A stretch of DNA of 64,000 nt from NCBI GenBank assembly GCA_963693035.2, contig CAXMMQ010000001.1, positions 16,320 through 80,319 of the forward strand, written 5' to 3'. Source of the stretch: Lichenicoccus sp963693035 (GTDB taxonomy: Bacteria > Pseudomonadota > Alphaproteobacteria > Acetobacterales > Acetobacteraceae). Below are positions 1-8,426 of this stretch, piece by piece. The notes below the pieces were generated by a model that made no database searches, was not told where the DNA came from, and saw only the letters and a list, made by a program, of their open reading frames with translations. Each line of letters begins with the position of its first letter. Within the stretch, counting starts at the first letter, position 1. The position numbers were made by a program, and so were the translations under genes.

Positions 1-1819
1 CAACCTTTCGCCACAGCCGGCCGCCTATTTCGTGGCGCACGACCTTTCCGGCATCGTCGTCAACCGCGGCCCGGGGCCGGCCTCGACCGTCGGGTCGGCG
101 ACGTTCGGCGGGGATGTCGAACTTTCCTCGCGCGATCCGTCGACCACGATGCGCTTCAACCCGTATGCAACCTTCGGCAGCTTCGGGACCAAGCTCTACG
201 GCTTGCAGGCGGATACCGGGGCACTCGGCGGCGTGTTCGGCGACGGCAGGCTGATGATCGACATCCAGCGCAACGAAAGCCGCGGCGCCTCGACCGGCAC
301 CAGTGACGAGCGGCGCAACCTGTTCCTCAAATATATCCAGCCGATCGGCGCCGACACCACGCTGACGGCGGCGGTCAACCTAGACAACGCCGTGACCGAC
401 ACGCCATACGGCACCTCGCTCGCACTGATCGACACGTATGGGCGGAATTTCTCGCTCAACGACGATCCGCGCTCGCAGGCCTACGGCCCGTACAACCGCG
501 ACAACTACACGACGGATTTCGAATACATCAAGCTCGACCACGATTTCGGCAGCGGGCTGGGCGTGTCGGACCAGGCCTATACCACCGCCTTCTATCACCG
601 CGGCACGCAGACGTCGGACACCTCGCTTACCACGCCCAACCTCACCACGACGGCGACACGCACGTACTTCCTGAACGGCGTGCGCACCGTGCTGGACAAC
701 GACGTGCCCGGCGCCGCCTACAAGAACGACTACCGGGCGTGGGGCGACATCCTGCGCTTGGCCTACGACACCGGCTTCGGCCAGTTGCGCACCGGCGCCT
801 GGTTCGAGAGCGAGGACAACCCGCTCTACAAGACCAATGTCGTGCTGACGCGCAACGACCTGCCGTACACGACGTCGCGGACCGCATCACCATACCAGTA
901 CCGCTATTTCGATCGGCTGACGACGGCACAGCCCTATATCGAGTTCGCCTGGCGACCGACTGCGCGCCTGACGGTAACTGTCGGCGTCAAGTACAGCTCG
1001 GTGACGCGGGCGCTGAACGGCCCGCTGGTGCGCACGGTGAAGCGCGCGGCGGATGACCATGCGACCTACAACAAGGCGCTGCCGTCGATCGACCTGAACT
1101 ACCGTGTCGCGACCGGGCTGTCGGTGTATGCGCAGGCCGCCAAGGGCTATCTGACGCCGCCACTCAACGTGTTCTACGCCTCGATCGTGAGCAGCGTGCA
1201 GCCCTCGACCACCGACAACTACCAGGTTGGCAGCGTCTATCAGCACCGCTGGCTGTCGGCCGACGCCGACCTGTATTACATCCGCTACCAGAACTACATC
1301 GCGGCCACCACGCTCGGCACCAACACGCTTTATACCAACCAGGGTTCGGCGCACTTCAAGGGTGTCGAGGTCGAGGCGACGGCACAGGTCGGCTACGGCT
1401 TTGCGCTGTATGCCAACGGCTCGCTCAACGATGCCAACTACCTCAACGGCGCCTCGGTCGCCCAGGCGCCGCGCCGCACCGGCGTTGCCGGATTGCTGTT
1501 CGACCGCACCAACCTTGCGCTCGAAGGGGATCGTGTTGGGTTCTCGCTGCTTGACAAGGATGTCGGTCCGCAATGGGGCGTGGATACCGGGTTCAAGAAC
1601 AAGTATCCGATCAAGTCGTACGACACGCTCGATCTTTCGGTGCACTACGTGCTGCCGGTCCTGCGCGGACGCCATGTCGAACTCGGCATGCAGGCGACCA
1701 ATCTGCTGAACAATCTGAGCCTGATCGGCTACGCGGGTGCTGCGGCGGGCAACGGCGAGCCGCTGTACTGGGTCAATCCGGGGCGCGGCCTGTTCTTCAA
1801 TATTGCCGCGGTCATCTGA
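1..1819 (+). CDS. TonB-dependent receptor, C-terminal part (5' end outside window)
   Basis: Outer-membrane TonB-dependent transporter importing an unknown ligand. The frame is open from the first bases, and residues encoded before the first possible start still match the paralogue further along the window (both carry PQP-AYF followed by VNRGPGPAS), so the true start lies upstream. What remains covers the end of the plug (FGGDVEL) and the 22-strand barrel, ending in the aromatic-rich last strand GRGLFFNIAAVI, as expected for BAM-assembled porins. It is followed convergently by a TPR-sulfotransferase whose stop overlaps by 8 bp. The closest relative in the window is the second receptor, with long stretches of identity such as FKGVEVEAT and YANGSLND. 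The ligand is unknown; association with a secreted phosphatase suggests a phosphorylated or phosphate-containing nutrient, which is inference. Confidence 0.93.
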   Translation, partial: NLSPQPAAYFVAHDLSGIVVNRGPGPASTVGSATFGGDVELSSRDPSTTMRFNPYATFGSFGTKLYGLQADTGALGGVFGDGRLMIDIQRNESRGASTGTSDERRNLFLKYIQPIGADTTLTAAVNLDNAVTDTPYGTSLALIDTYGRNFSLNDDPRSQAYGPYNRDNYTTDFEYIKLDHDFGSGLGVSDQAYTTAFYHRGTQTSDTSLTTPNLTTTATRTYFLNGVRTVLDNDVPGAAYKNDYRAWGDILRLAYDTGFGQLRTGAWFESEDNPLYKTNVVLTRNDLPYTTSRTASPYQYRYFDRLTTAQPYIEFAWRPTARLTVTVGVKYSSVTRALNGPLVRTVKRAADDHATYNKALPSIDLNYRVATGLSVYAQAAKGYLTPPLNVFYASIVSSVQPSTTDNYQVGSVYQHRWLSADADLYYIRYQNYIAATTLGTNTLYTNQGSAHFKGVEVEATAQVGYGFALYANGSLNDANYLNGASVAQAPRRTGVAGLLFDRTNLALEGDRVGFSLLDKDVGPQWGVDTGFKNKYPIKSYDTLDLSVHYVLPVLRGRHVELGMQATNLLNNLSLIGYAGAAAGNGEPLYWVNPGRGLFFNIAAVI

Positions 1820-3437
1820 CCGGGGCGAGCGACGCGAGCGACCCGAGCCAGGCCTCGTAGCGGCGCCATGCACCTGCGGCCTCCGTGGAAATCGGCCTTC
1901 GGACCTGCCATTTGCTCGGCGTGTGCACCGCGCGCGGGTTCAGTTCGGGCCGCAGGCAGGCATCCGACCAGGAGAGGCCGCAGGCCGACAGCAGGCGCCG
2001 GATCACCGCCTCCGGAGTGGCGACCAGCTCCTCGTAGACCACTTCGTGCAGGCGCTCCGACGGCAGCACGCGCCGCCAGTGCGCCGCCAGCCGCTCGACT
2101 GCGCCGATCGCGGCCACCAAAGCGTCGCCGCCGGTCGGAAAGGCGACGTGCTGGTTGAAATAGGTGCGGTGGATCGACAGGGCGGTATCGATCGGGCTGC
2201 GGCTGCACAGGATGATGGTGGCATCCGGCAGCGCTGCGTGGATCAGGCCGGCCTGCAGGATGTTGAACGGGCTCTTGTCGGTGACACGCGCCGCCCTGGG
2301 CGCAAGCTGGTGCAGCAGCCGCAGGTACTGTAAGGCCGAGGCCGCCGGATCCTGCGTTTCGGCGTGCCCGGTCCAGAACGGCAGCTCGCCGCCGGCATGC
2401 ACCTGGGGGTGCGCCGACAGGATATGCTCGACCAGGGTGGTGCCGGTACGTGGCAGTCCGATGACCAGGACCGGCGTCGCATCGCGCTGTCCGCGCGGGG
2501 CAGGCGCGGTGACGCTCTCGGAGGTATGGAGCGCGATCAGGCGGTCGATGCGGGCTTCGAAGGCCGCGGCATCGAAGCGGCAGAGGGTGCGGCGCCACTC
2601 ATCCGCCAGGTCGTAGTGCCGCATCGCGCGGGCAGGGTCGTCGAGGTCGTCGAAGGCCTTGCCGAGGGCGAGGTGGAGTTTCAGCAGGAGTTCGGTCGGC
2701 AGGTTGGGAGTGGCGAGTGCGGCCTGCATGCGCGCGATCAGCTCGCCATCGTCAGGTGTGAGGCGGCGGCAGCGCACCAGTTCGTAGTAGCTGCCGGCCA
2801 GTTGCGGCGCATCGCGGGTGGCCCGGTCGAGCAGGTCGAAGGCCTCCTGGAAGCGGCCGGCGCTGGACGCGATCATACCGAGCAGCTCGGTGGCGGAAAG
2901 CGCCGCCGGGTCCAGCGTCAGCAGCTGGCGCAGCGCCCGCTCCGCCTCGGCATCGCGGCCCCCGGCCAGCAAGGCGCGGGCATTGGCCAGCCGGGTCAGG
3001 CTGGTCCTCGGCGTGCCGGCGGCCGCACGCCGGAAGGCGGCGATGGCCTCGGGGGCACGGCCCAGCGTCTCAAGCAGGGCGCCTGCATGATAACGTGCCT
3101 CGACCAGCGACGGCTGCAGGCGGGATGCCTCCTGATAGGCGGCGAGGGCTCGGGCGTCGTCGCCCAGCCCCTGCAGCGCGATGCCGAGATGCAGATGGAC
3201 AAGGGCAAAGCCTGGATCGCGGGCCAGCGCGGCCCTGAAGGCTTCCACTGCCTCGTCAGGGCGCCCGGCCTGCAGGCAGACCTGGCCAAGATCGTGCCGG
3301 AGGCCGGCATGCCCGGGTGCTGCGGCCGCCGCTGCATAGAGCAGAGGCAGCGCGTCGGCCGGTCGGCCTTCCCGGACAAGTTGACCGGCGCGCAGCAGGC
3401 GAGGATCGGTGGTGGCAGGCTCAGGTCGGCGTGGCAT
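1812..3437 (-). CDS. TPR repeat-containing sulfotransferase family protein
   Basis: A 541-residue protein. Residues about 10-200 form tandem tetratricopeptide repeats (for example RPDEAVEAFRAALARDPGF), a protein-binding scaffold. The second half is a sulfotransferase domain: the 5'-phosphosulfate-binding loop GLPRTGTTLVEHIL sits near residue 325, followed by HPQVHAGGELPFW and a PSRRxKWQ-like end, as in PAPS-dependent sulfotransferases. It would transfer sulfate from PAPS to an unknown acceptor; this architecture is frequent in Acetobacteraceae and is rarely characterised. No signal peptide is seen, so a cytoplasmic location is likely. It stands alone on its strand between a receptor gene and the phosphatase gene. 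An inverted repeat lies just upstream of the start. The acceptor cannot be deduced from sequence. Confidence 0.88.
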   Translation of the reverse strand: MPRRPEPATTDPRLLRAGQLVREGRPADALPLLYAAAAAAPGHAGLRHDLGQVCLQAGRPDEAVEAFRAALARDPGFALVHLHLGIALQGLGDDARALAAYQEASRLQPSLVEARYHAGALLETLGRAPEAIAAFRRAAAGTPRTSLTRLANARALLAGGRDAEAERALRQLLTLDPAALSATELLGMIASSAGRFQEAFDLLDRATRDAPQLAGSYYELVRCRRLTPDDGELIARMQAALATPNLPTELLLKLHLALGKAFDDLDDPARAMRHYDLADEWRRTLCRFDAAAFEARIDRLIALHTSESVTAPAPRGQRDATPVLVIGLPRTGTTLVEHILSAHPQVHAGGELPFWTGHAETQDPAASALQYLRLLHQLAPRAARVTDKSPFNILQAGLIHAALPDATIILCSRSPIDTALSIHRTYFNQHVAFPTGGDALVAAIGAVERLAAHWRRVLPSERLHEVVYEELVATPEAVIRRLLSACGLSWSDACLRPELNPRAVHTPSKWQVRRPISTEAAGAWRRYEAWLGSLASLAPVR

Positions 3438-3449
3438 GGAGCGCAGGCG

Positions 3450-3466
3450 GCTTCATTGGTTGAAGC
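3450..3466. promoter_or_regulatory. Inverted repeat upstream of the TPR-sulfotransferase
   Basis: Perfect 6-bp arms GCTTCA and TGAAGC around a 5-nt centre, 13-29 bp ahead of the sulfotransferase ATG. It could be an operator or a small leader hairpin. No bound factor can be named and short palindromes of this size can arise by chance. Confidence 0.25.
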
Positions 3467-3554
3467 GGTTATCATAGGCCGACCCATCCGTTTCCCGACA
3501 GGCCGCGGGGAGACCGCAACCTGCCGGGCCGGACGCTGACGTTCGTGATCGGGT

Positions 3555-6335
3555 TCAGTCGTCTTTGTCGACGGTCGGGTGCCGCAGCGCGGCTTCGACC
3601 AGCTTGGCGGGCCACTGGATGTGCTGCTCGCCCGGATACGGACGCTTCCAGTCGGTGGCGGAATACCAGATCACGTGGTTGAGGAAATTCTCGTCCACTG
3701 AGTCCGCGTGACCCTGCTTGCCTCTGGTCATCCGGTTGGATGCGACATTCCATGCCTTCTGCATCGGTGTCATGCGAATGGCGTAGTTTGCCGGACCGGT
3801 GCCCGGGATCGGCACGCCGCCGGGGCCGATATTGAGCGGCGTGGTGGCCGGCACATGCGTGAACGGCGTGACATCGGCGGTGTTCTGGAAGCAGTCGAAC
3901 ATCGGCGACGCGGTCAGGTCGAACTGGGTCAGCGGCGGCAGGTCCAGGATGTTCTCGATGGTGCGGTTGATGTTCTCCTGCGTATAGGTGGTGTGAATGA
4001 CGCGCCCGATGCCTGACGCTTGCGGCGCCACCGCATAGGGGCTGATGACGTAGGCCGGCTGGCGATGGCCGTCGATATGGTCGACGCCATCCTGGCTGTC
4101 GTCCTCCTCGACGAAGATCGCGGTCGTCGGCCATGCCCGGGTGTTGCTGATCGCCTCCACCATGCGGCCGAGGGCGAGGTCGTTGTCGGCCTCGTAGTTG
4201 TTGGGCAGCGGATCGCCGGTGGTGGTGCCGTTGGTGTGGTCGTCCGGCAGCCACAGGATGGTCAGGGTCGGCACCGCGTTCGCCGCATCCTGGGCGGCGA
4301 GGATCGGCAGGTAGTAGTCCATCCGGTACTGGTCCGGGATCCCGAGATTGAAGGAGGGATAGTGCGGATCAAGGATCTTCGTCACCGACGGGATGTAGGC
4401 CACCTCGGTATCGGCATTGTCCGGCACGATGTTGCTGCCGGCCTTGCCGCCGCTCTCCTTGAACAGCGAGGTGTTGTAGAAGTCGGCCCAGCTATAGTCG
4501 CCGCCGGCAGGCTTGGCCGCGATGGTGTAATGGTTGCTCCACTCGCCGTACATCTTGACGTCGAGGCCTTTCTGCTCGGCTGCCGACCACAGGAAGCCCT
4601 TCTGGGTGTAGGTCAGCGCATCGTTGCTGTTGCCGCCGGGATAGCTGCGGATCCAGTCCGGCGACAGGATGTCGTTGGAGTAGAACGAGCCGCTCTCGAC
4701 GATCCAGGGATGCCCGTCCGCCGACTGCCGGCTCGGCGCATACATGTTGTCGAGCAGCGGGAACCGCTTCACCAGGGCGTGCTGGTTCGGAACGTTGGCG
4801 GCGAACACCGCGAGGCTCGGGTCGCCGTGCCCCTGCGGCAGGTCGCCGAGCATCTGGTCGTAGGTGCGGTTCTCCTTGATGACGAGGAAGACGTGCTTGA
4901 TCAGCGACGGCTCGCCGACATGCGCCGGGATCGCGACCGGATCGGCGTTCGGATTGGCATATTCCGAGCCGACCTGGATGTTCTTCGAATCCCAGTGGTT
5001 GTTGCGGATGACGCGCGCGGTCATCTTTGCGAGCTGCGTCGGGCCGGGCAGCGGGATCAGGCTGACGGTGCCGGTTTCCTGATGGGTGTTGAAGGCAGTC
5101 ACGCCGTGCGCGGTGCCGAGCGATCCCTGCGCGCCGAGGCCCTTGTCGTCGGAGACGACGAGCTGTGCATTGGGTGCGTCGTAGGCGATGGTGGTCGGGA
5201 AGTACAGCGTCGGGATGTAGCCGATCACCGGGTTGGCGGAGTTGTTGGCGAGGTCGATCACCGCGACCGCGTTGGACTGGCCGAGGGTGACGTAGGCGTG
5301 GTCGCCGGCGATCGCGATGCCGTTGGCGCCGGCGCCGAACGTGCCGCCCTTTACCGGCACGCCGACCTTGATGGTGCGCACGACCTGCTGCAGGCCGGTA
5401 TCGATCACCGAGACGGTGTCGTCGTAGGAATTGGCGACATAGAGCTTGGAGCCCGAGACCGCCATGCCGGCGGGATGCAGGCCGACGGGGATGGTCTTGG
5501 TCACCGTGCCGCTGCGCATGTTGATCACCGAGACCGTCCCGGTGGTGGCGAACGCATCGGTCGGATCGGCCACGATCGGCGTGCCGTCGGAGAGGTTGGT
5601 GAAGTCCGACCCGGTCGCCGGCCGGCCGCCCTCGTTGCTGACATAGGCATAGTCGCCGCTGACCACGATGCTGTTGGGCGCGTTGCCGACCGCGATCTGG
5701 CTCTCCAGGGTGGAGTTCGAGAGGTTCAGCACGCCGACGCTGTTGTTCGCGTTCAGCACGACGAGGCCCAGCGCGCCGCCTGCCGCCACGACGCCGCCGG
5801 GGTTCGCCGAGGTCGGGTTGTACAGGTTCGGGTTCGCCGGTGGCGGCGGCACCGGTATGCTCATCGCCGGCGTCAGCTCGCCGTTCGCCGGATTGACGTT
5901 CGCGACCGCGACGAAGTTGTTGTCCTGGCTGAACAGCAGCCTGGATCCGTCCGGCGAGTAGCTGATGCCGGTGAACGAGCCGGTGGTGTTGTTGGTGAAG
6001 CTGGTGCCGCTGACGGCGCTCGGGATGTAGCGCTGCAGCACCGCCCCGGTCTTGGTGTCGAACACGATGACCGGCTGGGCGGCATCCATCAGCAGCACCG
6101 CGCCGCTGCGCGTGGAGGGGTTCGGGTTGACGGCGACCGCCTTGGCGACCACCGGCGAGCCGAGCTGCACGACCTTGCCGGCGGGCGTGAGCAGCTGGTT
6201 GTCCGAGGCGACGATGGAGCCGTTGGTCTGCGGTCCCACCGTGCGGGTGGTCTGGTCGGTCTGCGCACACGCGATACCCGGGGCCGCGAGGGCGAGCGCC
6301 ATCACGCCGGCGAGCGGATATTTCCTCAGTGACAT
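3555..6335 (-). CDS. Secreted YVTN beta-propeller / alkaline phosphatase-family phosphoesterase
   Basis: A 926-residue exported protein. The start at MSLRKY is preceded by AGGAG at good spacing and opens a Sec signal peptide (PLAGVMALALAAPGIACAQ), so in-frame codons upstream are not used. Residues about 30-430 contain beta-propeller blades of YVTN/NHL type (VSVIDTGLQQVVRTIKVG, VSVINMRSGTV, VAVIDLANNS). The C-terminal half belongs to the phosphoesterase family of phospholipase C/acid phosphatase AcpA: FLVIKENRTYDQML near residue 482, SADGHPWIVESG near 543 and the metal-site stretch EEDDSQDGVDHIDGHRQP near 745. It probably cleaves a phosphate ester in the periplasm or outside the cell. It is divergent from a two-component system; a direct repeat lies in the shared upstream region. 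Substrate unknown. Confidence 0.9.
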   Translation of the reverse strand: MSLRKYPLAGVMALALAAPGIACAQTDQTTRTVGPQTNGSIVASDNQLLTPAGKVVQLGSPVVAKAVAVNPNPSTRSGAVLLMDAAQPVIVFDTKTGAVLQRYIPSAVSGTSFTNNTTGSFTGISYSPDGSRLLFSQDNNFVAVANVNPANGELTPAMSIPVPPPPANPNLYNPTSANPGGVVAAGGALGLVVLNANNSVGVLNLSNSTLESQIAVGNAPNSIVVSGDYAYVSNEGGRPATGSDFTNLSDGTPIVADPTDAFATTGTVSVINMRSGTVTKTIPVGLHPAGMAVSGSKLYVANSYDDTVSVIDTGLQQVVRTIKVGVPVKGGTFGAGANGIAIAGDHAYVTLGQSNAVAVIDLANNSANPVIGYIPTLYFPTTIAYDAPNAQLVVSDDKGLGAQGSLGTAHGVTAFNTHQETGTVSLIPLPGPTQLAKMTARVIRNNHWDSKNIQVGSEYANPNADPVAIPAHVGEPSLIKHVFLVIKENRTYDQMLGDLPQGHGDPSLAVFAANVPNQHALVKRFPLLDNMYAPSRQSADGHPWIVESGSFYSNDILSPDWIRSYPGGNSNDALTYTQKGFLWSAAEQKGLDVKMYGEWSNHYTIAAKPAGGDYSWADFYNTSLFKESGGKAGSNIVPDNADTEVAYIPSVTKILDPHYPSFNLGIPDQYRMDYYLPILAAQDAANAVPTLTILWLPDDHTNGTTTGDPLPNNYEADNDLALGRMVEAISNTRAWPTTAIFVEEDDSQDGVDHIDGHRQPAYVISPYAVAPQASGIGRVIHTTYTQENINRTIENILDLPPLTQFDLTASPMFDCFQNTADVTPFTHVPATTPLNIGPGGVPIPGTGPANYAIRMTPMQKAWNVASNRMTRGKQGHADSVDENFLNHVIWYSATDWKRPYPGEQHIQWPAKLVEAALRHPTVDKDD

Positions 6336-6424
6336 CGTCGACTTAACTCCTGAACATGATCCCGGGCTGCCGCCGGCGAGAGCCGGAGGTGCGCGGGATC
6401 TGCTGCGCAAGGTTTTCGAACAGT

Positions 6425-6445
6425 AGGCTGACGGGAACCTGACTG
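6425..6445. promoter_or_regulatory. Candidate response-regulator site 1: 7-4-7 direct repeat
   Basis: Heptamers CTGACGG (6428-6434) and CTGACTG (6439-6445) separated by 4 bp, an 11-bp period matching one helical turn. The flanking bases give half sites AGGCTGACGG and AACCTGACTG. OmpR/PhoB-type regulators typically bind tandem heptamers with this exact period. The site lies between the divergent phosphatase and response-regulator genes, about 90 bp from the former start and 112 bp from the latter. A matching site precedes the second receptor gene. Confidence 0.55.
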
Positions 6446-6556
6446 TCTGCCGCCCCGCGGCGTCCGGGCGCGCATTGTCACAAAAACATCGCCTTGCGCG
6501 GTGTCACGGAACGCCCCGATGATTGCGACGCGCTAGCTGTGCGTGGAGATCGACCG

Positions 6557-7267
6557 ATGCGTGTCCTGCTCGTCGAGGACCACCGCGCGCTGCGTACCAT
6601 GATGATGGAGCATCTGCGCGCCGGCGGCTTCGTGACCGACGCGGTGGCGCGTGGCGACGAGGCGCTCGCGGCGGCATCGACCAGCCTGTACGACGCGGTC
6701 GTCCTCGATCTGGGTCTGCCCGACATGGACGGGCTCGAGGTGCTGCGCGCCCTGCGCTCCGGCGGCGCCCCCGACATGCCGGTCCTGGTGCTGACGGCGC
6801 GGGATGCCGTCTGCGACCGCGTCGAGGGGCTGGATGCCGGCGCCGACGACTACCTGCTCAAGCCGTTCGACCTGAACGAGTTCGATGCGAGGCTGCGCTC
6901 GGTGCTGCGCCGGCCCGGGCTGCGCCGCATGCCGGTGCTCGATCTCGGGGTCATGAGCTTCGACACCGAGGCCCGCGAGGCCAGAGTCCGCGGCGTCCTG
7001 CTCGACCTGTCGCGACGCGAGCTGTCGCTGCTGGAGGAGCTCGTGCGCGGGGTCGGCCGCACCGTGGTGCGCGACACGCTGGAGGACCGGCTCTACGGCC
7101 TCACCGACGCCTTCAGCGGCAACGCGCTGGAAGCCGCGGTCTCGCGCCTGCGCCGCCACATGGTCCGGGCCTGCGGCGACGAGATCGCGATCGAGACCAT
7201 ACGCGGCATCGGCTACCGGCTGGTGGTGCGCGCCGCCGGGCCGCGGGCACCTGATCCCGATGCGTGA
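6557..7267 (+). CDS. OmpR-family response regulator
   Basis: A 236-residue DNA-binding response regulator. The start at MRVLLVEDH is chosen because the receiver fold begins there and GGAGA precedes it; an in-frame codon 63 bp upstream would add an unrelated tail. Receiver domain: acidic pair E7-D8, phosphoacceptor D51 in VVLDLGLPDMDG, conserved T in VLVLTARD and K in LLKPFD. The C-terminal winged helix (residues about 130-230) ends in IETIRGIGYRLV, typical of the QseB/TctD branch. Its stop overlaps the histidine kinase start by 8 bp, so the two are translationally coupled and form a cognate pair. Likely targets are the 7-4-7 repeats seen upstream of the phosphatase and receptor genes. Confidence 0.95.
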   Translation: MRVLLVEDHRALRTMMMEHLRAGGFVTDAVARGDEALAAASTSLYDAVVLDLGLPDMDGLEVLRALRSGGAPDMPVLVLTARDAVCDRVEGLDAGADDYLLKPFDLNEFDARLRSVLRRPGLRRMPVLDLGVMSFDTEAREARVRGVLLDLSRRELSLLEELVRGVGRTVVRDTLEDRLYGLTDAFSGNALEAAVSRLRRHMVRACGDEIAIETIRGIGYRLVVRAAGPRAPDPDA

Positions 7268-8291
7268 CCTGCTGCTCTCCAGCCTGCGCCGCCGCCTCAT
7301 CGGCTCGATGTCGGTGCTGCTGCTCGGTGGCCTGGCGCTGGTCTCGGCGCTGCATGCGCTGGAGCATGGCCGCGACCTCACCGGCCGCATCGGCCGCCTG
7401 CTGCTCGGCGACGAGCTGCCGGAGCCCTGGCAGGACCTCGCCGTGCTGCTGCCGTTCGGCCTGGTGATGCTGGCGCTGATCGGGGTGGTGACGCGGTGGA
7501 GTCTGCGTCCGCTGGATGTCGCGTCGCGCGAGGCCGAGGCGGCCGGGCCGGGCGATCCGGCGGCCCGCATCTCCACCGGCGGCCTGCCTTGCGAGCTGCG
7601 GCCGCTGGGGCGTGCGATGAATGCGGCACTGGATCGCCTCACCGCCGCCTGGGAAGGCGAGCGCCGCTTCACCGCCGATGCCGCGCACGAGCTGCGCACG
7701 CCGCTCGCCGCCCTGAGCCTGCGCCTGCAGCGCAGCCGGCGGCTGGATGCGCCGACCGACTGGACGGCGATCGACGCGGACATCGCAGCGATGCGGCACC
7801 TGGTCGAGGGCCTGCTCGACCTCGCCCGCAAGGAAGGTGGCGGCGGCGATCGCGCGCCGGTCAATTTCTGCCGGATCGTGCGGGAGGCGGCCGCCGGCGT
7901 GCATCCGCTGATCGAGGAGGCCGGCCGTTCCCTGGTGGTCGAGCTTCCGGATGCGGTCGTGGTGCGGGGCGAGGCCGGTGACCTGCGCGACCTGGTGCGC
8001 AACCTGGTGCAGAACGCCCTCCTGCACGGCGCCGGCCGCATCGCCGTCAGGATGGCGGCGTCGGCCGACGGCGTCGTGCTCGAGGTGGCCGACGAAGGCT
8101 GTGGCATTCCGGTGGCCGACCGGGAAGCCATGTTCGAGCGCTTTCGCAAGGGTCGGACTGCGACCGCGGGGAGCGGCCTCGGACTGGCGATCGCGCGCGC
8201 GGTCGTGGTCGCGCATGGCGGCCGGATCGGCATTCCCGACGGCGCTGGCTCGCTGGTGCGCGTCGTGCTGCCTGCCGGTGGCGCCGCCTGA
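7260..8291 (+). CDS. Sensor histidine kinase
   Basis: A 343-residue membrane kinase partner of the preceding regulator. Two membrane segments (about residues 15-32 and 60-78) bracket a very short periplasmic loop of roughly 30 residues, so little extracellular sensing surface is available; it may sense within the membrane. A HAMP-like linker follows. H-box FTADAAHELRTPLAAL with phosphorylatable H143; N-box NLVQNALLHG near residue 250; G1 box VADEGCGIP; G2 box GSGLGLAIARAVV. This is the complete ATP-binding set of the QseC/TctE type. The gene is followed after 135 bp by the second receptor gene, which has its own candidate regulator site, so the receptor is probably a target rather than part of the same transcript. 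Confidence 0.94.
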   Translation: MRDLLLSSLRRRLIGSMSVLLLGGLALVSALHALEHGRDLTGRIGRLLLGDELPEPWQDLAVLLPFGLVMLALIGVVTRWSLRPLDVASREAEAAGPGDPAARISTGGLPCELRPLGRAMNAALDRLTAAWEGERRFTADAAHELRTPLAALSLRLQRSRRLDAPTDWTAIDADIAAMRHLVEGLLDLARKEGGGGDRAPVNFCRIVREAAAGVHPLIEEAGRSLVVELPDAVVVRGEAGDLRDLVRNLVQNALLHGAGRIAVRMAASADGVVLEVADEGCGIPVADREAMFERFRKGRTATAGSGLGLAIARAVVVAHGGRIGIPDGAGSLVRVVLPAGGAA

Positions 8292-8363
8292 CCGGGGTCT
8301 GCCGTGCGCATTTCATGGAACTGTCTCAGGACATGACCGCGTCGCCCCGCCATAACGCGATCC

Positions 8364-8384
8364 AACCTGACGGCAGGCTGACGG
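8364..8384. promoter_or_regulatory. Candidate response-regulator site 2: 7-4-7 direct repeat
   Basis: Two identical heptamers CTGACGG at 8367-8373 and 8378-8384, separated by 4 bp. The extended half sites are AACCTGACGG and AGGCTGACGG, the same two decamer types as in site 1 but in swapped order. The repeat ends 42 bp before the receptor start codon, a position compatible with control of its promoter by the adjacent OmpR-type regulator. Confidence 0.55.
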
Positions 8385-8426
8385 ATCGGGCCGGATCAGC
8401 GCCGGGGGTGGAGAGGGCCGGCCTGC

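Noticed and set aside
4020..6332. A 770-codon open frame antisense to the phosphoesterase gene
   Set aside because: High GC leaves the complementary frames open. The translation is Arg/Asp/Gly/Val-rich with no domain, while the opposite strand encodes a full propeller and phosphatase.
6476..6507. Two TGTCAC hexamers 26 bp apart upstream of the response regulator
   Set aside because: Spacing does not match a helical-turn pattern and they are too short to interpret; the 7-4-7 repeat nearby is the better site.
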